From contig JACRDJ010000018.1 in assembly GCA_016218635.1 (NCBI GenBank), forward strand, positions 1 through 11,416: a stretch of DNA of 11,416 nucleotides, in the 5' to 3' direction. The notes beneath the pieces were generated by a model. It saw only the letters and a list, made by a program, of their open reading frames with translations. It did not search any database and was not told the origin of the DNA. Shown here piece by piece: positions 6,738 through 11,416 of the stretch. The translations under genes were made by a program, and so were the position numbers. Every line of letters starts with the position of its first letter. The first letter of the stretch is position 1. The DNA comes from Candidatus Iainarchaeum sp. (GTDB lineage: Archaea; Iainarchaeota; Iainarchaeia; Iainarchaeales; JAFGBZ01).

Positions 6738-8195
6738 ATGGAACTCAACTCCGCCGTAAAAGCACTCAGCGAAATCGAACGAAAAGTGCTCAGCGAGCTC
6801 ACCGCCCATCCCCTCTCCGAGCTCCTGCTGGCTGAAAAAACCGGTCTGCCCGTGGATTCCGTGCGCCGTTCCTGCGCCTGGCTCACCGAAAAAGGACTGG
6901 CCAGTGAAGAAAAAACGGTGCAGAAGAACTGGTCGCTTTCCGGCAAAGGAAAAAAAACCATTCAGGAAGGGTTCCCGGAAGAAAAACTGATCCAAGAACT
7001 TCAAAAACGCGGAGGAAATGCCCTCCTCGCCGAATTATCCAAAACCCCGGAATGGAGAAACGAAATTAATTTCGCGCTTGGATACGCCATCAAAAACGCA
7101 TGGGTCACGCCCCCCGGACCGGACGGAAAAGTCGAACTCACCGGAGTATTTAACGCCCGGCAATTCGCGGCCAAGCAATTAATCCAAAAAATAGCGGGAA
7201 CCGGAACGCTTCAAAATGAAGAAAAAGAATCTCCGGCATTCAAAGACCTCCAAAAACGGGGGCTTGTGGAGGAAAAAGAAACCGTTCAGCGCACGTTCAC
7301 CTTAAGTCCCACCGGACAGCAGGCGCGGACACTCCCGGAATTCACTTCCGCCCGTACCTTCAACGTCCGTGACCCGGCCCCCACGCTGTTCATCGGCAAA
7401 AAACAGCCCTACATTCAGTTCCTGAACTCCGTGCGGCAAAAACTCACGCAGATGGGCTTCCAGGAAATGAATGCCCCCCTCATCGTTAGCGAATTCTACA
7501 ACTTTGACGTGCTCTTTCAGCCCCAAAACCACTCCGCCCGCACGTGGACGGACACCTATCGCCTCAAATTCCCCACGCACGGAAAACTCCCCGACCCCCG
7601 GAAAGTGAACGCGGTCCGCAACGCGCACGAAAACGGGGGAAACAGCGGTTCCACCGGATGGCAGTACAAATGGGACCCCGAAATTGCCAGAAGGCTCATG
7701 CCCGCTGCGCATGGAACCGCGCACTCCGCCCGAACCCTCGTGGAAGGGCCCCAAATTCCGGCCAAATACTTCGCCATTGCCAGATGCTTCCGGCCGGACG
7801 TGCTCGACTCCACCCACCTGATTGAATTCAATCAGACCGAAGGATTCATCATCGGCGACCACCTCAACTTCCGTCATCTTTTATTCACCCTCAAGGAATT
7901 CGCGGAAGAATTCGCGGGCGCCACCCAGGTAAAATTCATTCCGGACTATTACCCGTTCACGGAACCCTCCGTGCAGTTAAGCGCCAAACACCCCACCCTG
8001 GGATGGATTGAACTCGGAGGCGCCGGAATGTTTCGCCCCGAAATGCGCCGCAACCTCGGCATCTCCCAGCAGGTGCTGGCATGGGGCATCGGCATCGACC
8101 GCCTCGCCATGTTCAAGCTCGGAATCCAAGACATCCGCTACCTCTTCTCCCAGGACCTCAACTGGCTTCGCAACACCCCTCAGGTGAACCCTTAA
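6738..8195 (+). CDS. pheS: Phenylalanine-tRNA ligase alpha subunit
   Basis: Catalytic alpha subunit of the (alpha-beta)2 class II synthetase that charges tRNA-Phe in the cytoplasm. It has 485 residues, the usual archaeal length. The N-terminal 200 residues form winged-helix-like segments (for example LSELLLAEKTGLPVDSV) seen in archaeal/eukaryotic-type PheS. The catalytic domain shows motif 1 (about 241-268, GFQEMNAPLIVSEFYNFD), motif 2 (RCFRPDVLDSTHLIEFNQTEG, 349-369) and motif 3 (AWGIGIDRLAM, 448-458). The segment before motif 2 reads MPAAHGTAHSARTL (321-334), where the family normally has LRTHTTxxSARxL; the His is kept but RTHTT has become AAHGT. The ATG at 6738 begins the conserved N-terminal helix and fits the TATA spacing. 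Its stop overlaps the pheT start by one base. Confidence 0.96.
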   Translation: MELNSAVKALSEIERKVLSELTAHPLSELLLAEKTGLPVDSVRRSCAWLTEKGLASEEKTVQKNWSLSGKGKKTIQEGFPEEKLIQELQKRGGNALLAELSKTPEWRNEINFALGYAIKNAWVTPPGPDGKVELTGVFNARQFAAKQLIQKIAGTGTLQNEEKESPAFKDLQKRGLVEEKETVQRTFTLSPTGQQARTLPEFTSARTFNVRDPAPTLFIGKKQPYIQFLNSVRQKLTQMGFQEMNAPLIVSEFYNFDVLFQPQNHSARTWTDTYRLKFPTHGKLPDPRKVNAVRNAHENGGNSGSTGWQYKWDPEIARRLMPAAHGTAHSARTLVEGPQIPAKYFAIARCFRPDVLDSTHLIEFNQTEGFIIGDHLNFRHLLFTLKEFAEEFAGATQVKFIPDYYPFTEPSVQLSAKHPTLGWIELGGAGMFRPEMRRNLGISQQVLAWGIGIDRLAMFKLGIQDIRYLFSQDLNWLRNTPQVNP

Positions 8196-9847
8196 TGCCC
8201 ACCATTGACGTCAGCCAAAACGACTTATTCGGACTGCTGGGAAAAAAGCTCTCCAAAAACGAACTGGAAGAGGCTCTTGAATTCATTAAAGGAGAACTGG
8301 ATGGCATCGAAGGCGACCGGCTCAAAATCGACGTCAAAGAAACCGTCCGCCCCGAAGTATGGAGCACGGAAGGAATTGCCCGCGAACTCCGCCTCCGCAT
8401 GGGAATTCAGAAAAAACCAGCCGAATACAAAATCCATTCCGCCAACTATGAACTCTTCATCGAACCTTCCGTTGAAAAAAGCCGGCCCTTCATTGCCAGT
8501 GCCGTCATCAAAGACATTTCATTAACCCAGGAATCCATCCTGCAGATCATCCAATTACAGGAAAAAATCAGGCGCTCCCAGGCATCCAAGAACGAAAGCG
8601 GGGGCGGACTCTACGACTTTGACAAACTCAGAATGCCCATGTATTTCAAGGGCCTAAAAGACCAGGAAGTCGAATTCATTCCCCTGGAATGGAAAGTACC
8701 CATGCACCCCAGCGAAATCCTTGCCGAACACCCCAAGGGAAAGGAATTCGGGTTCATGCTGAAAGGAAAAGACCGTTACCCCATCGTAATGGATTCGGCC
8801 GGCCAGGTGGCCTCCATGCCCCCCATCATCAATTCCGACACCACCGGCAAAATCACCACGCAAACCCGCAACATCTTCGTGGAAGTCACCGGATGGAACT
8901 GGAAGACCGTCACCCGCAACCTCAATGCCCTCATCATGGCCTTAGCCGACCGCGGAGGAAAAATTTACTCCGTTAAAACCCATTTCCCCAAAACCGCCAC
9001 CTACCCCAAAAAACCCATTAACACCCCCTTCTTTGAAACCCAGACCCTCCATGTTTCCCTCACCGAATGGGAAGCGCTCAGCGGACTCAAACTCTCCGCC
9101 AAAGAACTCATGGCCCTCGCCCACCGCAGCGGGTTTGAAGCCAAAATCAGCGGGAAAAAAATGAAACTGACCTTCAGCGGACAACGCCGCGACGTCATGC
9201 ACCCCGTGGACTTATTCGAAGACCTCCTCATCTGCCATGGATACAACCGCATTCAGCCTCTCAAACCCGAACTCCTCGTGCGCGGAAACCACCTGCCCCG
9301 CACCCTCTACCTGGACCGCGTGCGCGACGTCTGCACGGGAATGGGCCTGCAGGAAATCCTCACCTTCAACCTCACCTCCAAGGAAAAGCAATCCAGCCTC
9401 ATCGGACTCAACGAGCCGCTGGTGGAAATCGCCAACCCCATGACCGAAAACTGGGCGCTCTTACGCCGCTATCTCTTCCCCGAACACCTCTCATTCCTCA
9501 ACCAAAACAAACGCTTTGATTTCCCCCAAAAAATATTCGAAATCGGGTCCGCACTCGAACCCGACCCCACCCAGGAAAACGGAGTCCGCGAACACACCAC
9601 GCTCTGCATCGTGCTCTCCGGCAAAGGACACAACGTCAACGACATCAAGAGCCTCCTGCAGGCCGTCTGCCTTAATCTGGGTTACTCCTTTGAAATCAAA
9701 GAATCCATTCTCCCCTTCCTCAAAGAAGGAAAACAGGCCACCTTCACCACCCCCAAAGGAAAAGGGTTCCTGGGCGAAGTGAACGAAAAAACGCTGAAGG
9801 CATTCGGATTAGAACAGGAAACCGTGCTGATGGAAATGGAAATCTGA
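8195..9847 (+). CDS. pheT: Phenylalanine-tRNA ligase beta subunit
   Basis: Beta subunit of PheRS, which supports the alpha catalytic site and carries the editing domain that removes mischarged Tyr. The 550 residues match the short archaeal/eukaryotic form, lacking the EMAP-like N-terminal and FDX-ACB C-terminal domains of bacterial PheT. Recognisable parts: the N-terminus MPTIDVSQNDLFGLLGK; LYDFDKLRMPMYF (139-151) entering the B3/B4 editing domain (about 90-250); a B5 domain around 275-350 ending HPVDLFEDLLICHGYNRI (336-353); and a C-terminal catalytic-like domain with GLQEILTFNLTSKE, NPMTENWALLRRYLFP and KIFEIGSA. It starts in the TAATG overlap with the pheS stop, indicating translational coupling and balanced subunit synthesis. 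It appears intact and ends the operon. Confidence 0.95.
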   Translation: MPTIDVSQNDLFGLLGKKLSKNELEEALEFIKGELDGIEGDRLKIDVKETVRPEVWSTEGIARELRLRMGIQKKPAEYKIHSANYELFIEPSVEKSRPFIASAVIKDISLTQESILQIIQLQEKIRRSQASKNESGGGLYDFDKLRMPMYFKGLKDQEVEFIPLEWKVPMHPSEILAEHPKGKEFGFMLKGKDRYPIVMDSAGQVASMPPIINSDTTGKITTQTRNIFVEVTGWNWKTVTRNLNALIMALADRGGKIYSVKTHFPKTATYPKKPINTPFFETQTLHVSLTEWEALSGLKLSAKELMALAHRSGFEAKISGKKMKLTFSGQRRDVMHPVDLFEDLLICHGYNRIQPLKPELLVRGNHLPRTLYLDRVRDVCTGMGLQEILTFNLTSKEKQSSLIGLNEPLVEIANPMTENWALLRRYLFPEHLSFLNQNKRFDFPQKIFEIGSALEPDPTQENGVREHTTLCIVLSGKGHNVNDIKSLLQAVCLNLGYSFEIKESILPFLKEGKQATFTTPKGKGFLGEVNEKTLKAFGLEQETVLMEMEI

Positions 9848-9879
9848 ATCAGCCCTATCCAGTTATAGTTTCTCACCGT

Positions 9880-9891
9880 GAATATAATTAG
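9880..9891 (+). promoter_or_regulatory. TATA-like box upstream of the small antitoxin-like gene
   Basis: GAATATAATTAG contains an AT-rich core (9882-9889) centred about 34 bases before the ATG at 9920. This would give a leader of roughly 9 bases. It suggests the small gene is transcribed independently of pheST. Confidence 0.35.
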
Positions 9892-9919
9892 GACGATTTT
9901 CATCGCTTCGACAGTCAAA

Positions 9920-10090
9920 ATGGAAACTATTTATCGGGAACTTCAGGCGATTCGAAAAGACGTGAATCAGATGAAACTGGCACTGATTCCTGTTGAAAAG
10001 ATTTCAGAAAAGGAAAGAAAGCAAATCCGGCAAACATTCAGGGAAATGGAAGCCGGAAAAGAAAAAGCATTGCATGAAATTTTTCAATAG
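9920..10090 (+). CDS. Small RelB-like antitoxin candidate, apparently orphan
   Basis: Encodes 56 residues, highly charged and almost wholly helical. It has an amphipathic first helix (METIYRELQAIRKDVNQMK), a hinge ALIPVEKISEKE, and a second helix ending in MEAGKEKALHEIF. This helix-LxPxE-helix layout resembles archaeal RelB-type antitoxins, which wrap around a RelE ribosome-dependent nuclease; the resemblance is in pattern only. An upstream in-frame GTG at 9878 would add 14 residues, but the TATA-like box overlaps it, so the ATG at 9920 is preferred. No RelE- or PIN-like frame follows: 10091-10231 is broken by stops in every frame. It is therefore either an orphan antitoxin, a remnant of a lost pair, or a different small regulatory protein. 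Confidence 0.55.
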   Translation: METIYRELQAIRKDVNQMKLALIPVEKISEKERKQIRQTFREMEAGKEKALHEIFQ

Positions 10091-10093
10091 ACG

Positions 10094-10119
10094 GTTTCTT
10101 GTTTGAAGTATAAAGAAAC
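10094..10119 (+). terminator. Weak hairpin after the antitoxin-like gene
   Basis: GTTTCTT (10094-10100) and AAGAAAC (10113-10119) form a 7-bp inverted repeat just after the stop at 10090. There is no strong U-tract behind it, although T-rich bases lie inside the left arm and loop. It may be a terminator or a chance repeat. Confidence 0.25.
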
Positions 10120-10204
10120 AACGTCCAGCCATAAAATGCCGGTTAGTGCAAGATAAAGGAATATCTACAAATTCAGTCAAACAGTTCAGTTGTAGCCCAA
10201 AAGA

Positions 10205-10230
10205 TTTATATATACAATTGATGTATATAA
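10205..10230 (+). promoter_or_regulatory. TATA box with overlapping inverted repeat, possible operator
   Basis: TTTATATAT at 10205-10213 is TATA-like and centred about 35 bases before the ATG at 10244. Overlapping it, TATATACA (10209-10216) and TGTATATA (10222-10229) form a perfect 8-bp inverted repeat around the spacer ATTGA. Such a palindrome covering the TATA box and the region before the transcription start is where archaeal repressors bind. The regulator is unknown; autoregulation by the downstream zinc-ribbon protein or by a neighbouring antitoxin is speculation. Confidence 0.45.
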
Positions 10231-10243
10231 TTTGGTGAACATA

Positions 10244-10804
10244 ATGAAGATGAAAGAAATTGACTTTAAAAGTATAACCGTAAAAGAGTTGAAACAGATT
10301 TTTGATAGACATGGTGTCAAATATGAAGAAGGCGCAATTGAAAGGATGAAAGAAAATCAAAAGTTGGTAATGGTCTTGCGCCAAACAGGACCTAACGGGA
10401 TATTCTTAGAAACTAGTGTAACTACTCCAATTGGAAATTATGATCCGACCTGGGAAATTGACGATAAGCTTACGATAGAAAAAGTCCCGGCACTCACCTG
10501 TTTGAGATGTGAAAAAAAATGGTTGTCCATGAAAGAAGAGAAACCAAAAACTTGTCCGAACTGCAGATCCCCCTACTGGGACACAGCAAGACGAGAAATA
10601 CAAAACGAATTAGAACATATACGGAGAGGGAATATTGAGCAAAACATGCTGAGATGCTATTATCAGGTTTTAAGAAGCCACCATCTCAAAAAAAACCCAG
10701 AACGGAAAAAATCAGACATTTTACAAGAGTGCGTAGCTGCCGTGAAAAAAAGCTACCCCGGATTTGTGGCAATGTATGATAAAAGTTTTTTCCTAGAGCA
10801 ATGA
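10244..10804 (+). CDS. Uncharacterised zinc-ribbon protein
   Basis: A 186-residue soluble protein I do not recognise. The N-terminal part (about 1-45) is a charged helical region starting FKSITVKELKQIFDRHGVKY. A short beta-like stretch follows (LVMVLRQTGPNGIFLETSV), then a zinc ribbon with C86-LR-C89, an aromatic KKW, and C104-PN-C107 followed by RSPYWD. This CxxC...CPxCxSPYWD knuckle is common in small archaeal nucleic-acid-associated proteins. The last 70 residues are helical and basic, with three further cysteines (138, 163 and HH at 146-147 nearby). GGTGA (10234-10238) lies 5 bases before the ATG at 10244 and decides the start; GTG at 10235 is an alternative if the message is leaderless. 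Codon use is AT-richer than in the core genes, suggesting transfer. The location beside a mobile-element end and VapBC suggests an accessory role. Confidence 0.7.
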   Translation: MKMKEIDFKSITVKELKQIFDRHGVKYEEGAIERMKENQKLVMVLRQTGPNGIFLETSVTTPIGNYDPTWEIDDKLTIEKVPALTCLRCEKKWLSMKEEKPKTCPNCRSPYWDTARREIQNELEHIRRGNIEQNMLRCYYQVLRSHHLKKNPERKKSDILQECVAAVKKSYPGFVAMYDKSFFLEQ

Positions 10805-10811
10805 ATTCGAA

Positions 10812-10891
10812 AATGACATCCTCCGCCACTATAAAGGTGGCGGAACCCCTCTACAAAAAGAAAGTGTCGGCCTGAAGGCCGGGGTATTCAA
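10812..10891. mobile_element. IS200/IS605-like end remnant with two hairpins
   Basis: The segment ATGACATCCTCCGCCAC... resembles the subterminal palindromes of IS200/IS605 (TnpA/TnpB) elements. Hairpin 1 has a perfect 8-bp stem, TCCGCCAC (10822-10829) with GTGGCGGA (10837-10844), and loop TATAAAG. Hairpin 2 is CGGCC-TGAA-GGCCG (10868-10881). ACCCC (10845-10849) can also pair with GGGGT (10881-10885). No transposase gene lies within the window, so this is a solo end, a remnant or a non-autonomous element; its exact limits are uncertain. It begins just after the stop of the zinc-ribbon gene, for which hairpin 1 could alternatively serve as a terminator stem. Confidence 0.5.
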
Positions 10892-10933
10892 CCATCAAAG
10901 GGATTCAATAACCCCAATCAACCAAACGTTTAA

Positions 10934-10972
10934 CTGTATAATTCAAGTAATACTTCTGTATAACGAGGTGAT
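10934..10972 (+). promoter_or_regulatory. Promoter and strong Shine-Dalgarno sequence of vapBC
   Basis: CTGTATAATT at about 10934-10943 is TATA-like, and a second CTGTATAAC occurs at 10956-10964. GAGGTGAT at 10965-10972, an excellent match to the archaeal anti-Shine-Dalgarno sequence, ends 3 bases before the ATG at 10976. Unlike the core genes, this operon clearly uses a leadered mRNA with a ribosome-binding site, at least if the upstream TATA box is used. Confidence 0.55.
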
Positions 10973-10975
10973 TTC

Positions 10976-11185
10976 ATGAGCACGGAAGTGACCGTTAAAA
11001 AAATAGGGAACAGCATGGGGGTGCTTTTCTCCAAGCAATACGTGGAAAAAGAGGGGCTAAAACCCAACCAAAAGCTATTGCTGGAAGTCGTGAAAAAAGC
11101 CGATCTTGCAGACGTATTCGGCTCGCTTAAAACGAAAATGACCGGCCAACAGTTCAAGGATTTTGTCCGAAAAGGGTGGGAGTAA
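10976..11185 (+). CDS. vapB: VapB antitoxin, AbrB/MazE-type DNA-binding
   Basis: A 69-residue antitoxin that binds and neutralises the adjacent PIN toxin and usually represses its own promoter. The N-terminal swapped-hairpin AbrB/MazE domain is visible as STEVTVKKIGNSMGVLFSKQ (2-21), followed by EGLKPNQKLLLEVVKK. The C-terminal tail, DVFGSLKTKMTGQQFKDFV (47-65) then RKGWE, matches the toxin-binding tail of archaeal VapB proteins, including the xRKGW end. A GAGGTGAT ribosome-binding site fixes the start. The vapC ATG begins 1 base after its stop, the usual antitoxin-first layout. Confidence 0.88.
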   Translation: MSTEVTVKKIGNSMGVLFSKQYVEKEGLKPNQKLLLEVVKKADLADVFGSLKTKMTGQQFKDFVRKGWE

Positions 11186-11186
11186 C

Positions 11187-11416
11187 ATGCCAGCCTATTT
11201 TCTGGACACCTATGCACTTTTTGAAATCGTCTTCGGAAACCCCGTTTATCAGCGTTTCAGCCAGAACATTGGAATAGCCACCACTCAATTCAATCTGATG
11301 GAGTTTTACTATGGTCTGCTGGAAAAAACAGGTGAAAAAGAAGCTGAACGATACTTTGAGAAATTCAGACCCTACTGCAGTGAAACAACCGATGAAGACA
11401 TTAAGGCTGCCATGAA
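11187..11416 (+). CDS. vapC: VapC-type PIN-domain toxin, cut by window end
   Basis: The first 76 codons of a PIN-domain ribonuclease toxin; the gene runs past the right edge. VapC toxins cleave tRNA or rRNA to halt translation when VapB is degraded. The first strand PAYFLDTYALFEIV carries the conserved D7, and NLMEFYYGLLEKTGEKEAERYF carries the conserved E39, in the positions expected of PIN toxins. The remaining acidic residues should lie beyond base 11416. It starts with ATG 1 base after the vapB stop, behind a purine-rich GGGTGGGAG. Whether the gene is intact cannot be judged here. Confidence 0.85.
   Translation, partial: MPAYFLDTYALFEIVFGNPVYQRFSQNIGIATTQFNLMEFYYGLLEKTGEKEAERYFEKFRPYCSETTDEDIKAAM

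Noticed and set aside
7302..7877. A 191-codon minus-strand frame inside pheS
   Set aside because: Antisense to the conserved PheS catalytic domain, with shadow-frame composition (Gly, Val and Glu rich).
8081..8194. Longer PheT start at 8081
   Set aside because: The extra 38 residues overlap the conserved 3' end of pheS in another frame and are Pro/Arg/His-rich; the MPTIDV start at the TAATG overlap matches the family.
10244..10804. TnpB (IS605 OrfB) identity for the zinc-ribbon gene next to the IS200/IS605-like end
   Set aside because: Far shorter than TnpB, with no RuvC-type acidic motifs around the zinc ribbon; the adjacency alone does not make it a transposon gene.
10805..10975. CRISPR-like repeats in the hairpin region
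   Set aside because: No regularly spaced direct repeats of useful length; the palindromes differ from each other and fit a transposon end better.

Overview
This 11.4 kb window looks archaeal. The evidence is the gene content: a membrane-anchored LonB protease, archaeal-type phenylalanyl-tRNA synthetase subunits (PheS with N-terminal helical/HTH-like domains, and a 550-residue PheT without an FDX-ACB domain), a Nob1-like PIN ribonuclease, and AbrB-type VapB with PIN-type VapC. The signals agree. AT-rich TATA-like boxes lie about 25-35 bases upstream of many starts, so many transcripts should be leaderless or nearly so. Some genes have GAGGTGAT or GGTGA Shine-Dalgarno sequences instead. The core genes are C-rich at third codon positions, which creates long antisense shadow ORFs. 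The lineage cannot be fixed from the sequence; a DPANN or other uncultivated archaeon is possible but is only a guess.

Layout. Bases 1-133 hold the 3' end of an unidentified + strand gene. It faces lonB (385-2310, -), whose 3' side carries a hairpin plus U-tract terminator. lonB and rnz (RNase Z, 2364-3275, +) diverge from one short palindromic AT box. rnz leads a tight + strand cluster with a GlmU-type sugar-nucleotide pyrophosphorylase (3278-3970) and a frameshifted gene possibly related to TraB/TIKI proteins (3967-4598). This cluster converges on a UPF0173-type metallo-beta-lactamase-fold hydrolase (4609-5310, -). Next come a secreted, C-terminally anchored protein of unknown function (5477-6295, +) and, convergent with it after 3 bases, a Nob1-like PIN protein lacking the zinc ribbon (6299-6679, -). 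A second shared AT box separates that gene from the overlapping pheS-pheT operon (6738-9847, +).

From about 9850 to the end the character changes to AT-richer, accessory-type DNA. It holds an apparently orphan RelB-like antitoxin (9920-10090), an unrecognised zinc-ribbon protein whose promoter carries an 8-bp inverted repeat (10244-10804), a double-hairpin segment resembling an IS200/IS605 transposon end (about 10812-10891), and a VapBC toxin-antitoxin pair (10976 to the window end) whose toxin is cut off by the window edge.

Functional picture: the first 9.8 kb is mostly housekeeping (membrane proteolysis, tRNA 3' processing, sugar-nucleotide synthesis, tRNA charging, possible rRNA maturation). 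The last 1.6 kb is a small toxin-antitoxin and mobile-element island. I see no clear undescribed multi-gene system. The best candidates for novelty are the zinc-ribbon gene with its operator-like palindrome, the frameshifted TraB-like gene, and an altered conserved motif in PheS.
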